From the NCBI GenBank assembly GCA_965247975.1, contig OZ252050.1, positions 186,001 to 250,000 of the forward strand: a DNA stretch of 64,000 nucleotides. Direction: 5' to 3'. Both the position numbers and the translations under genes were made by a program. The number at the start of each line of letters is the position of its first letter. Within the stretch, counting starts at the first letter, position 1. The DNA comes from Taishania sp965247975 (GTDB taxonomy: Bacteria; Bacteroidota; Bacteroidia; Flavobacteriales_D; Crocinitomicaceae). Shown one piece after another: positions 35,150 through 44,273 of this stretch. The notes beneath the pieces were generated by a model. The model was not told the origin of the DNA. It worked only from the letters and a program-made list of their open reading frames with translations, and ran no database searches.

Positions 35150-37474
35150 ATGGCAAGTTATTATTATGTTCCAAACCTTGATGGTAGTGATAGATGGATT
35201 TGGCCAATCGAATCGTCGAAACCTCATTTCTTAAATTTTTACAGTGGATCTTCTTTCAAGCAGCGCAGTTTTAAACTTCTTGTAAAAGCCATTTTCAAAT
35301 TTAAGCTCCAAGCATTTTGGTTTAAACAAACAACTGAAATTGTTAATAGAACTTTTCCTAATCATTCTAATTGGGCATTATTTAATGGAACTCCTGGGCC
35401 AAACAACAAGAAAATTATGTTTATCAGTGATGAAAAAACTGGGATTTCATCGTTTATCAAAATTGCTGAAACGGAGGAATCGAACAAGTTAATTCTTAAG
35501 GAAAAAAATCAACTAAGCATTCTAAACAAACAAAAAAACCAGTTGTCTTTTCGAATTCCAAGTTTGCTTGAACAATCCGCAGAAAATGAATTAGTTATGC
35601 AGGCTATAGCCAATGAAAAATCGGCTGCCATTTGGGGAGATAACCATAGCCTTGCAATTCAAGAAATGTCTCGGTTGAATTTCAATCGATCGACCGTGAG
35701 AAATTGGGATGGTTGGAACAGGGTCAACAAACAAATCGCTTTATTTCGAGATGATTCACCAAAAAAAATTCCTAGTTCAATTTTGGATAAGTTGATTTTG
35801 TTAAAAATGAGCTTTGACCAAAATGTGCCTTTCAGCTTTCACTATGCACATGGTGATTTTACGCCTTGGAATGTTTTTCAATCAAAGAATCAAGAATTAG
35901 CCATTGTTGATTGGGAACTTGCAATTGAAGATGCACCAAAAGGATTCGATTTCTTTCATTTTCATATTCAAAAGGGAATTTTACTAGATCGGTCAACATG
36001 TGCTGATATCTTAGGTGACATAGAAAATTTAGCGCTCAAATACGGAATCTTTAATAATGAAAAGGAAGTTAGGGAATATTTTAAATTGTATTTGTTGTCT
36101 CATGTTTCATACTATGCTGCCATTTATGCGAAACAAGAATTGTGGCATCAACAAATTTATTGGCAACTAAATGTATGGGAAGAGTTGCTTAATGAGGTTA
36201 TAACAATTTGGAGTGATCGGAAATTGTTTATTATCGATCTGTTTGATTTTTTGAAAACGAAAAATTATGCAGGACTTAAGCTTCAATCAAAAAGAATCGA
36301 GGACCTCAATGAGTATTCAGATTTGGATTTGGTGATTGACAAAAAAGAAGTAAATGCTCTCCAAGGTTGGATCAAAGATCGAAATCTGGTAGATAAAGTT
36401 TTGACCAAAAGATATTCAAACATGCATGTTCTTACAATAATTTTTAAGGATGGAACTCGATTGTATTTGGATCTCATTGAAAAATTTAAGCGCAAAAATT
36501 TGGTCTTTCTAAATGCCAAAGAACTTTTACTATCTGCTAAAATGAATGAATATGGAATTAAGGAAGTTTCGCCTAGAAATACATCTTTGTATGTTGCCCT
36601 ATTTTATGGATTAAATGGCAGTTCTATCCCTGATAAATATAAGAAGTTGGCTGATGATTTATTGCCAAGCAATAAGAAATTGGAATTCACAGCTTACAAA
36701 TGTTATTGTGAAGAAAAAAGTGCTTTTGAAGAATTGCAAGGATTAGTTTTAAAGAATCCTGAAAATAAAGGTTTTAAAGGCTTAGGCAATCGAGTGAGTT
36801 ATTACTTAGATGTCTTGAGAAGTTTTTTCAACCGAAATGGTATGATTATAACATTGAGCGGTGTTGATGGAGCTGGAAAATCTACCATCATTGAGGAATT
36901 GAAGTACGAAATGGACAAAAAATACCGCAAAAAAGTAGTGGTTTTGCGTCACCGCCCTTCGATTGTACCCATTTTAAGTGCTTATAAACATGGTAAGTCT
37001 AAGGCGGAAGAAATTAGCATGCAAAATTTACCGAGACAAGGCTCAAATACTTCAAAAATTAATTCCTTAGTCCGCTTTGCTTATTACTATTCGGATTATT
37101 TTATTGGTCAGTTTTATGTTTATCTGAAGCATGTGATTCGTGGACATATCGTTATTTACGATCGGTTTTATTTTGACATGATCAATGATAGCAAACGATC
37201 AAATATGACATTGCACAAGCCTTTTGTCCGCTTTGCCTATTCCTTTTTGTTAAAACCAAATTATAATTTCTTTTTATACGCCAGTGCAGATACCATCTTG
37301 GAAAGAAAAAGAGAATTGGACCGTAAAACAATTGATAAATTAACTTTCGATTATTTACACCTCTTCCAAAGTCTTCAAGGTCGGAAAAAGAAAGCCAGAT
37401 ATATTGCTATCAATAATGAAGCACTGGATCAGACGAAACAACATATTTTCAAAACCATAGGTCAAATTTATTAA
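35150..37474 (+). CDS. Three-part fusion: APH-like kinase, nucleotidyltransferase-like region, thymidylate-kinase-like P-loop domain
   Basis: 774 residues. N-terminal half: an aminoglycoside-phosphotransferase/choline-kinase-like fold with a Brenner motif HGDFTPWN (H234-N241) and a metal-binding D254-W-E. Middle: about 375-500 with SDLDLVID (S390 onward), reminiscent of nucleotidyltransferase acidic pairs. C-terminal part from about 565: a P-loop GVDGAGKST (571-579), a YDRFYFD motif and an arginine-rich lid-like segment (ERKRELDRK), as in thymidylate kinase-like proteins. No Met lies near the start to offer an alternative. It opens the exopolysaccharide plus operon, so it may phosphorylate or activate a sugar or lipid substituent. 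The substrate is unknown; I recognise the folds but not the whole protein. Confidence 0.75.
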   Translation: MASYYYVPNLDGSDRWIWPIESSKPHFLNFYSGSSFKQRSFKLLVKAIFKFKLQAFWFKQTTEIVNRTFPNHSNWALFNGTPGPNNKKIMFISDEKTGISSFIKIAETEESNKLILKEKNQLSILNKQKNQLSFRIPSLLEQSAENELVMQAIANEKSAAIWGDNHSLAIQEMSRLNFNRSTVRNWDGWNRVNKQIALFRDDSPKKIPSSILDKLILLKMSFDQNVPFSFHYAHGDFTPWNVFQSKNQELAIVDWELAIEDAPKGFDFFHFHIQKGILLDRSTCADILGDIENLALKYGIFNNEKEVREYFKLYLLSHVSYYAAIYAKQELWHQQIYWQLNVWEELLNEVITIWSDRKLFIIDLFDFLKTKNYAGLKLQSKRIEDLNEYSDLDLVIDKKEVNALQGWIKDRNLVDKVLTKRYSNMHVLTIIFKDGTRLYLDLIEKFKRKNLVFLNAKELLLSAKMNEYGIKEVSPRNTSLYVALFYGLNGSSIPDKYKKLADDLLPSNKKLEFTAYKCYCEEKSAFEELQGLVLKNPENKGFKGLGNRVSYYLDVLRSFFNRNGMIITLSGVDGAGKSTIIEELKYEMDKKYRKKVVVLRHRPSIVPILSAYKHGKSKAEEISMQNLPRQGSNTSKINSLVRFAYYYSDYFIGQFYVYLKHVIRGHIVIYDRFYFDMINDSKRSNMTLHKPFVRFAYSFLLKPNYNFFLYASADTILERKRELDRKTIDKLTFDYLHLFQSLQGRKKKARYIAINNEALDQTKQHIFKTIGQIY

Positions 37475-37476
37475 TT

Positions 37477-38163
37477 ATGAAAAGAATTGTTCAAACACTC
37501 GTGCAGTATAGAAATCCTCAATTCTATTTTTCAGATCAATTGAGTTCGGGCATGTTTTTAAGTTTCGCTTACTCAAATATGATTGCAATGATGAGGGGAA
37601 TGAAGACCTTATTTTTCTTTAAGAATCCGAAAGGGGCAAATTTGGGAAGAGGAGTACAATTTCAATATGCTAGTCGCATCCAATTTGGAAAGTTTATGAA
37701 AATTGGAAACCAAGTCAAACTTTCAGCGCTCGGCAGTGAAGGTATTTCTTTTGGAAACAATGTGAGTATCGGTAGCTATTCATCTATCATTGTAAGTACG
37801 ACATTAAGTAATCTTGGCCAATACATAAAACTAGGTAATAATGTAGGTATTGGTGAATATGCCTATTTAGGCGGTGCCGGAGGATTGAAAATCGGTGATA
37901 ATTGTATTATTGGTCAATATTTTAGTTGTCATCCTGAAAACCACAATTTTGAAGACCTTTCGGAATTGATCAAATGGCAAGGAACAACTCGTCAAGGAAT
38001 TGATATTGGAGAAAACTGTTGGATTGGAAGTAAAGTGACCATCCTAGATGGTGTTGTGATTGGTGCCGGATGTGTTATTGCTGCAGGATCCGTCGTTACA
38101 AAGTCTTTTCCAAAAAACTCCATTATTGCTGGGGTTCCAGCCAAAGTAATTAAATCTAGATAA
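37477..38163 (+). CDS. Hexapeptide-repeat (left-handed beta-helix) acyltransferase
   Basis: 228 residues. The C-terminal two thirds are hexapeptide repeats (IGENCWIGSKVTILDGVVIG, then GAGCVIAAGSVVTKSFP) ending in the family signature IIAGVPAKVIK. H-E-N-H (CHPENHNF) supplies the likely catalytic histidine. This is the WbbJ/Maa/CysE-like class that transfers acetyl or other acyl groups to sugars. It starts two bases after the previous stop and is followed by glycosyltransferases, so it likely decorates the polysaccharide repeat unit. The acyl donor and sugar target cannot be read from sequence. Confidence 0.85.
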   Translation: MKRIVQTLVQYRNPQFYFSDQLSSGMFLSFAYSNMIAMMRGMKTLFFFKNPKGANLGRGVQFQYASRIQFGKFMKIGNQVKLSALGSEGISFGNNVSIGSYSSIIVSTTLSNLGQYIKLGNNVGIGEYAYLGGAGGLKIGDNCIIGQYFSCHPENHNFEDLSELIKWQGTTRQGIDIGENCWIGSKVTILDGVVIGAGCVIAAGSVVTKSFPKNSIIAGVPAKVIKSR

Positions 38164-38166
38164 TTT

Positions 38167-39396
38167 ATGAAAACAATATTAGCAACTGCTTATGCAATAA
38201 ACCCATACAAAGGATCGGAAGATGCCATGGGTTGGAATTTTATTTTACAAATTGCCAGATATCAAAAGGTAATCGCAATTACGAGAGAGAATAACCGACC
38301 GCATATTGAGAAATTTATGGATGAAAATCCTAACGAAAGTTATAGTCGCATTCACTTTTATTATTTTGATCTCCCAACTTATTTGAGGTTTTGGAAAAAA
38401 GGGAATCGCGGTGCCTTGCTCTATTTTTGGCTATGGCAACTAAGCATCGTTCGATTTATTAAAAAACAAAAACTAGATTTTGATATCGCTCATAATGTGA
38501 ATTTTCACAATGATTGGACTCCGTCCTACCTATGGAAGTTAAAAAAACCATTTGTTTGGGGACCAATCGGTCATCATCCTTACATTGCTTCGTTCTTTTT
38601 GAAAAATTTTTCGTGGTCAGCAAAATTGAAGAATAAGGCTACTTGGTTTATAAAGAAATCCTTTTGGACCACTTCTTTCGGTTTGAAACGAACCATTTCA
38701 AAATCGGATCACATCTTTGCAATGAACTCAAGTGTGAAAAATGTCATTCAATTAAAAGATAAAAATTGGAGCATCATGCCTTCAGCAGCAACGGAAGACT
38801 TTTGTCCAGATTGGAACTATCAAGTCAAGGAGAAATTTACAATCATCTCTGTTGGTCGATTTGTTCCGCTAAAAGGATTTGATTTGAGCATCGATAGTTT
38901 CGCAAAATTTTGTCAGTCTTTATCGGAAGAACAATTGGCGAACTGCGAATTAATTTGTGTTGGAACTGGACCTGATGAGGATTTGTTGCGCGAAAAAGCA
39001 AAAAATTCAGGGTTTGAAAAAAATATCCGTTTCATCAATTGGATGCCGAGAATTGAAGTAATCAAAATGTACCAAGATGCTAGTTTGTTTTTATTTCCAT
39101 CTCATGAAGGAGCCGGAATGGTTGTTCCAGAAGCGCTTTCTTTTGGACTTCCAGTTGTTTGTTTAAATAATTCAGGACCAGGCGAATTTATTGATGAAAA
39201 GTGCGGAGTAAAAGTGGAAATGACTAGTTATGACCAAGTTGTCCAAGATCTTGCAAATGGACTAAACTTCATTTTTCACGATTCAGAAGTTCTTAAGAGC
39301 ATGAGTCTTGTAGCTCGAGCGCAATTTTTGAGAAAATTTACGTGGGATCAGAAAGGCGAGCAACTCCAGGCGGTTTATCAATCATTAGTATATTAA
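38167..39396 (+). CDS. Glycosyltransferase family 4 (GT-B), first of three in the plus operon
   Basis: 409 residues. The C-terminal donor-binding half has SVGRFVPLKGFDLSI, FINWMPRIEVIKMYQDASLFLFPS and the EX7E-type motif region EGAGMVVPEALSFGLPVVCLN. A retaining GT4 enzyme adding a sugar to a lipid-linked intermediate on the cytoplasmic side is inferred. It is spaced three bases from the acyltransferase stop. No signal peptide. The sugar is unknown. Confidence 0.85.
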   Translation: MKTILATAYAINPYKGSEDAMGWNFILQIARYQKVIAITRENNRPHIEKFMDENPNESYSRIHFYYFDLPTYLRFWKKGNRGALLYFWLWQLSIVRFIKKQKLDFDIAHNVNFHNDWTPSYLWKLKKPFVWGPIGHHPYIASFFLKNFSWSAKLKNKATWFIKKSFWTTSFGLKRTISKSDHIFAMNSSVKNVIQLKDKNWSIMPSAATEDFCPDWNYQVKEKFTIISVGRFVPLKGFDLSIDSFAKFCQSLSEEQLANCELICVGTGPDEDLLREKAKNSGFEKNIRFINWMPRIEVIKMYQDASLFLFPSHEGAGMVVPEALSFGLPVVCLNNSGPGEFIDEKCGVKVEMTSYDQVVQDLANGLNFIFHDSEVLKSMSLVARAQFLRKFTWDQKGEQLQAVYQSLVY

Positions 39397-39401
39397 ATGT
39401 T

Positions 39402-40517
39402 ATGAGAATTTTTGCTTTTCATTTGTTGAACGATTTAAGTGGAAGTCCAAGAGTACTTTCACAAGTACTTAAAGGTTTGGTCGAGAAAAACGAGCAGGTT
39501 ACTTTGGTGACTTCTACCAAACAAGATGGTTTTTTGACAGGTATCAAAGGTGTTGAGTACATTGAAAATAAATACGTTTTTCGTAGAAATAGTATTCTGA
39601 GAATGATTCAATTGGTTTATTCTCAGTTGTATACCTTCTTTGTCTTGTTAAATAAAGTTCAGAAGAACGACATTATTTATATCAATACAGTTTTGCCTTT
39701 TGGTGGCGCAATTTTGGGTAAATGGAAAAAATGTAAGGTAATTTATCACATTCATGAAACTTCAATGAAGCCCTTTTGGTTTAAAAAGTTACTGTTTTGG
39801 ATACTAAAAAAAACAACATCGGAAGTGATTTACGTTTCAAATTTTTTGGCTTCTGAAGAAAAACTTAACATTAAATCAACGGTGGTATACAATGCGTTGG
39901 ATGAACGCTTTTTTGATTTATCAGCGATTGTGCAGAAAGACCATAAGATTCCAAAAGTGTTAATGATTTGTTCTCTAAAACCGTACAAAGGAATTTTTGA
40001 GTTTCTAGCATTGGCGAAGCTGAATTTAAACTATGAATTTGAACTTGTTTTGAACGCCAATCCAGAACAAATAGAGCAATTTTTTAAAGAGACAGAAATT
40101 TCAAAAAATGTAACTTTTTATCCGAGCCAAAAGGATGTGACGCCCTTCTATCAGAACGCTTCTATATTATTGAATTTATCAAGACCAGATGAATGGGTGG
40201 AAACGTTTGGTTTAACCATTATTGAAGCGATGGCTTTTGGGATTCCTTCCATTGTTCCGCCGGTTGGTGGACCAGCAGAACTTGTTATTGACGGTAAAAA
40301 TGGCTTTAAAGTGAGCTGCTATCAGTTGGATTTACTGCACAAGAGGCTGAATCAATTAGTTCTTGATAAAGAGCTCTATTCAGAAATGCAAACAAATTGC
40401 CTTATAAAGTCTAGAACGTTTTCTTTGGATGTGCAAATCGATACAATCCACACAATTTTCCAAAATATGGAAACTGCTGCGTCGAACGATAAACGTAAAC
40501 AATTGATAATCAATTAA
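39402..40517 (+). CDS. Glycosyltransferase family 4 (GT-B), second
   Basis: 371 residues from the ATG at 39402 (MRIFAFHLLNDLSGSPRV), five bases after the previous stop. A longer in-frame start at 39342 would overlap the upstream gene by 55 bp and adds non-conserved residues, so it is rejected. C-terminal GT4 features include ICSLKPYKGIFEFL, QNASILLNLSRPDEWVETFG and the E-containing motif TIIEAMAFGIPSIVPPVGG. Likely transfers a sugar in the same repeat unit as its neighbours; donor unknown. Confidence 0.85.
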   Translation: MRIFAFHLLNDLSGSPRVLSQVLKGLVEKNEQVTLVTSTKQDGFLTGIKGVEYIENKYVFRRNSILRMIQLVYSQLYTFFVLLNKVQKNDIIYINTVLPFGGAILGKWKKCKVIYHIHETSMKPFWFKKLLFWILKKTTSEVIYVSNFLASEEKLNIKSTVVYNALDERFFDLSAIVQKDHKIPKVLMICSLKPYKGIFEFLALAKLNLNYEFELVLNANPEQIEQFFKETEISKNVTFYPSQKDVTPFYQNASILLNLSRPDEWVETFGLTIIEAMAFGIPSIVPPVGGPAELVIDGKNGFKVSCYQLDLLHKRLNQLVLDKELYSEMQTNCLIKSRTFSLDVQIDTIHTIFQNMETAASNDKRKQLIIN

Positions 40518-40564
40518 TAAATGCTTTTGGCACATTTTTAATAGACCGTAACTTGAATTTAACA

Positions 40565-41797
40565 ATGAATCAAATGAAAAAGCGAATAGCCATTATTGGC
40601 ACCGTTGGATTGCCTGCAAATTATGGAGGATTTGAAACTTTAACGGAACATCTTGTAAACGACTTGGGAGATACCTATGATCTCACGGTTTACTGCTCAG
40701 GAAAAAAATACAAAAAACACGAACGAAGAGATTCATACCAAGGTGCAAAACTAAAGTATATCCCTTTGAAAGCGAATGGCATACAAAGTATTCCGTATGA
40801 TTCACTGTCTATTTTAAGTGCTGTTTTTAAAAACGATGTCTTATTGATTTTGGGAGTTGCTGGTGCTTGGTTAATTCCCTTTGTTCGATTATTTACAAAT
40901 AAGAAAATCATTATTTCCATTGATGGAATTGAATGGAAAAGGGATAAATGGTCTCCACTTGCTAAGTTGTATTTATGGTGGGCAGAGAGTTTAGCTGTTA
41001 AGTACAGTCACATTGATATTTCGGACAATGAGTCGATTCAAGATTATACTGCTCAGCGCTATGGTAGTTTAAGTGCTGTCATCGAATATGGCGGAGATCA
41101 CACAATCGCGGTGAAACCAACAGAAAATGATAAGATTGAATACCCCATACTTTCTGAGGCGTATGCTTTCAAGGTCTGCAGAATAGAGCCAGAAAATAAT
41201 ATCGAAATGATTTTAAAAGCATTCTCATTCGTTGAATCAATGCCGCTCGTTTTGGTGGGTAATTGGAACAATAGCGAATATGGCAAGCGCTTGAAAACCG
41301 AATATGGTCACTATAAAAATATTCATCTCTATGATCCAATTTATAATCAGCGAACATTGGATTTGTTGCGAGGAAACGCTTTTGTGTATTTGCATGGACA
41401 TTCTGCAGGTGGCACAAATCCTTCATTGGTCGAAGCCATGAGTTTGGGACTTCCAATTATCGCTTTTGGAGCAGTATATAACAAAACAACAACTGAAAAT
41501 AAGGCCTTGTATTTCTATTCAACCAATGAGCTCATCGAAATTTTGCAAAGCGCATATTTTCAGAAAATGCAACAAATTGGCAATGAAATGAAAGAAATTG
41601 CTGATCGCAGATATAAATGGAACATCGTTTCAAATCGCTATAGCTTTTTGTTCAAAAAAGTACTTGAAGTAAAGAAGAAAAAAAATGTAAAACAAGAGCT
41701 GCCAAAGTGGAGTGCGGATACTTTTCAAGGCTCCGGATTAGCTCATTTAAAATCTCAAAGTTCATTTTACGAACTTATTCAATCTAATAAATTATGA
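40565..41797 (+). CDS. DUF1972-type glycosyltransferase (rhamnosyltransferase-like)
   Basis: About 410 residues from the ATG at 40565; the ATG at 40574 (MKKRIAIIGTVGLPANYGG) is equally possible. The N-terminus IIGTVGLPANYGGFETLTE and the DGIEWKRDKWSPLAKLYLWWAE stretch are typical of DUF1972 (PF09314), a donor-independent N-half found in rhamnosyl- and related GT4 enzymes. The C-half has YLHGHSAGGTNPSLVEAMSL, the GT4 motif. TTGGCAC at 40527-40533 lies in the 47-bp gap before the gene. Its stop overlaps the start of the initiating transferase gene (ATGA). A rhamnose or similar acceptor is only a family-level guess. Confidence 0.85.
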   Translation: MNQMKKRIAIIGTVGLPANYGGFETLTEHLVNDLGDTYDLTVYCSGKKYKKHERRDSYQGAKLKYIPLKANGIQSIPYDSLSILSAVFKNDVLLILGVAGAWLIPFVRLFTNKKIIISIDGIEWKRDKWSPLAKLYLWWAESLAVKYSHIDISDNESIQDYTAQRYGSLSAVIEYGGDHTIAVKPTENDKIEYPILSEAYAFKVCRIEPENNIEMILKAFSFVESMPLVLVGNWNNSEYGKRLKTEYGHYKNIHLYDPIYNQRTLDLLRGNAFVYLHGHSAGGTNPSLVEAMSLGLPIIAFGAVYNKTTTENKALYFYSTNELIEILQSAYFQKMQQIGNEMKEIADRRYKWNIVSNRYSFLFKKVLEVKKKKNVKQELPKWSADTFQGSGLAHLKSQSSFYELIQSNKL

Positions 41798-42870
41798 TCA
41801 ATTTACTTTCATTCGCATTAAGCTTTACGCTTACTTTAGCACTTTTTCCATTTTTCGTAAGATTAGCAAAAAAACTGGGCTTTATTGACAAACCTACGGT
41901 TGCTAGAAAAATTCATAAAAAACCAACTCCGGTCATTGGAGGTCTTTTAATTGGTACAACCGTTTTAATTGTCTTTACCTTGATTTCAATTCTTACTAAA
42001 TCATTCGATTTAAACATCATTTTAATCATGTCCATTTTTCTACTGTACCTTATTTTGGGAGCATTAGATGATCGATTTGACATTCAAGCGAAACAGAAAT
42101 TTTTAATCCAAATTATTTGTGCTGTCATTTTGGTTAAAAAAGGGATTTACCTCAAATCATTGTTAATCATTTTCGGTGTTGATTTTCCAGATTGGTTATT
42201 GCAGACGTTTACAGTGCTTGTAATTGTAGGAGTTGTTAATGCATATAATTTAATTGATGGTGTTGATGGATTGTTAGGTGGTATGCTCATTTTTGGATTT
42301 TCATGGTTATTGATTCTTTCAATCCTATTTGGTATGAATCAACTAACGTGGATTTTGTTGAGTTTAATAGCTTCTTTAATTGTTTTTCTCCGCTTCAATT
42401 TCTCCAACAATGCAAAAATCTTTATGGGTGATGGTGGTTCGCTTTCATTGGGTTTTGTAATGATCATGTTCAGCATCATGTTATTCGAAAAGTCGAATGT
42501 ACATTTTCAATCAATGAACTGGATGAGCATTGGGATTATTGCTTCTTTAATTGTGCCAGTAGTTGATACTGTCATTGTTTTTTCCAGAAGAATAAACAAA
42601 TACCATTCGCCTTTCAAAGCAGATAGATCTCACTTGCATCATTTAATTTTGCGCCTGAATTTTTCAAATCGATTTGTCGCAATTCCAATTTTCGTTTTTG
42701 CACTTGTCTTGGCTTCAATCGCTTTGACATTAAGCATGATCGGTTATCAAATGATGTCGTTTTTATTTATGCCTTTTGGAATTTTAATTTTTTATGTGTT
42801 GCTTTATAAATGGCAGTTGTATCGTAAAAGTCAAAATATTATTAGAGAAATTGAAAAACTTCCCTGTTAA
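41794..42870 (+). CDS. MraY/WecA-like undecaprenyl-phosphate sugar-1-phosphate transferase
   Basis: 358 residues, polytopic, about 10 membrane segments. Family motifs are intact: PTPVIGG near the start, LGALDDRFDI (the DD motif), NAYNLIDGVDGL (the N-x-x-x-x-D-x-x-D-G-L motif), FMGDGGSLSLG and DRSHLHH. These match WecA/TagO-type enzymes that attach HexNAc-1-phosphate to undecaprenyl phosphate and so start a polysaccharide repeat unit. The gene overlaps the DUF1972 glycosyltransferase by four bases. It is inferred to be the initiating enzyme of this exopolysaccharide. Confidence 0.9.
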   Translation: MINLLSFALSFTLTLALFPFFVRLAKKLGFIDKPTVARKIHKKPTPVIGGLLIGTTVLIVFTLISILTKSFDLNIILIMSIFLLYLILGALDDRFDIQAKQKFLIQIICAVILVKKGIYLKSLLIIFGVDFPDWLLQTFTVLVIVGVVNAYNLIDGVDGLLGGMLIFGFSWLLILSILFGMNQLTWILLSLIASLIVFLRFNFSNNAKIFMGDGGSLSLGFVMIMFSIMLFEKSNVHFQSMNWMSIGIIASLIVPVVDTVIVFSRRINKYHSPFKADRSHLHHLILRLNFSNRFVAIPIFVFALVLASIALTLSMIGYQMMSFLFMPFGILIFYVLLYKWQLYRKSQNIIREIEKLPC

Positions 42871-42929
42871 AACTTGCGCTTAGTCTCAAACGAAAAGTGT
42901 ATTTTAGTAGTCATATTTAGAAAACTAAA

Positions 42930-44270
42930 ATGGATAATTTTTCGGTCTTTATTGTAGAAGATGATCCTTTCTATGGTAACCTTTTGCAATATCATTTGTC
43001 TTTAAATCCAGATTATAAAGTCACGCTTTTTGATTCTGCCAATTCCTGTTTAAATCAATTACATTTAAAACCAGACGTTGTTTGCATTGATTTTGGTTTG
43101 CCTGACATGAAAGGAGATCAATTGCTAAAAAAACTCAACGAATACAACAACACACTTCCGGTTGTGGTTATTAGTGGTCAAGAGGAAATCTCAGTCGCAG
43201 TTAGTTTATTAAAAAATGGTGCTCGCGATTACATCATCAAAGATGATAATACAAAGGACTTACTTTGGCAGAGCATCATAAAAATCAGGGAAAATTCTTC
43301 CTTAAGAAAAGAAGTTGAAACGCTCAAAGAAGAACTTGGAGTAAAGTATCATTTTGATAGCTTAATTGGAGAAAGTGCTGCGATGCAGGGCACATTCAAA
43401 TTAATGAAAAAAGCCATCGATTCAAATATTAATGTCAGTCTTACTGGTGAAACGGGCACAGGAAAAGAGGTTGTTGCTAAGTCAATTCACTACGGAAGCG
43501 ACAGACGTTCAAAAAGTTTTGTCGCTGTAAACATGGCCGCAATACCTACTGAATTAGTTGAAAGCGAGTTGTTTGGGCATGAGAAAGGTGCATTTACTGG
43601 TGCACAAAATCAAAAAATGGGGAAATTTGAATTGGCGAATAAAGGAACCTTATTTCTTGATGAAATTGGGGAAATGGATCTAGCCATCCAGAGCAAAATT
43701 CTTAGGGCTTTGCAGGAACGTGAATTCACCCGCGTGGGTGGTAATTCAACAGTGAAGTTTGATGTTCGTCTAATTACGGCAACGCATAAAAATTTGGCCG
43801 ATGAGGTAAAGGAAGGGCGATTTAGAGAAGATTTGTTTTACCGCATAATGGGTTTACCAATAGAATTACCGCCATTGAATCGTAGAGGAGAAGACATTCT
43901 TTTAATCGCTGAATCATTTATCCAACAAAACGCAAAATCCAATAAATCTAAAGCATGCAAATTAGACAGATCGGCGAAAAAGAAATTGCTTGATTATTCT
44001 TGGCCAGGTAATGTAAGAGAACTAAAAGCAGTTGTCGAATTAGCCTGCGTAATGTGTAATAATCACTTAATTATGGCTGAAGATATTAATTTCTCAAGCC
44101 TAAATAATCGCGCGGGAATTTCATATCATGGAAAAACGCTGAAAGAATTTACGGATGAAGTAATCCTAGATTGTTTGGACAAAAATGATGGAAATGTACT
44201 AGCTGTCGCCAACATGTTGGATATTGGCAAATCGACGATTTATAATTTACTCAAGCAACCTTCAAAATAA
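42930..44270 (+). CDS. NtrC-family sigma-54-dependent response regulator
   Basis: 446 residues: receiver domain 1-120 with acidic pair E10-D11-D12 and phospho-acceptor D54 (CIDFGLPDM); AAA+ domain about 144-375 with Walker A GETGTGKE (173-180) and the sigma-54 contact loop GAFTGA (220-225); and a C-terminal Fis-type helix-turn-helix (VLAVANMLDIGKSTIYNLL). The intact GAFTGA loop means it should activate RNA polymerase with RpoN. It lies after the initiating transferase with a 59-bp gap and before a FIST protein and a hybrid kinase, so it probably receives phosphate from that kinase and controls the polysaccharide locus. Its receiver resembles the stand-alone receiver at 54568 (VxSGQ motif). 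Confidence 0.92.
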   Translation: MDNFSVFIVEDDPFYGNLLQYHLSLNPDYKVTLFDSANSCLNQLHLKPDVVCIDFGLPDMKGDQLLKKLNEYNNTLPVVVISGQEEISVAVSLLKNGARDYIIKDDNTKDLLWQSIIKIRENSSLRKEVETLKEELGVKYHFDSLIGESAAMQGTFKLMKKAIDSNINVSLTGETGTGKEVVAKSIHYGSDRRSKSFVAVNMAAIPTELVESELFGHEKGAFTGAQNQKMGKFELANKGTLFLDEIGEMDLAIQSKILRALQEREFTRVGGNSTVKFDVRLITATHKNLADEVKEGRFREDLFYRIMGLPIELPPLNRRGEDILLIAESFIQQNAKSNKSKACKLDRSAKKKLLDYSWPGNVRELKAVVELACVMCNNHLIMAEDINFSSLNNRAGISYHGKTLKEFTDEVILDCLDKNDGNVLAVANMLDIGKSTIYNLLKQPSK

Positions 44271-44273
44271 GCT

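Noticed and set aside
39342..39401. Extended N-terminus for the second glycosyltransferase
   Set aside because: It would overlap the upstream gene and adds residues unlike GT4 starts; the ATG at 39402 follows the previous stop by five bases.
40527..40533. TTGGCAC as a sigma-54 promoter for the DUF1972 glycosyltransferase
   Set aside because: The -24 part matches but no GC element lies at the -12 distance.
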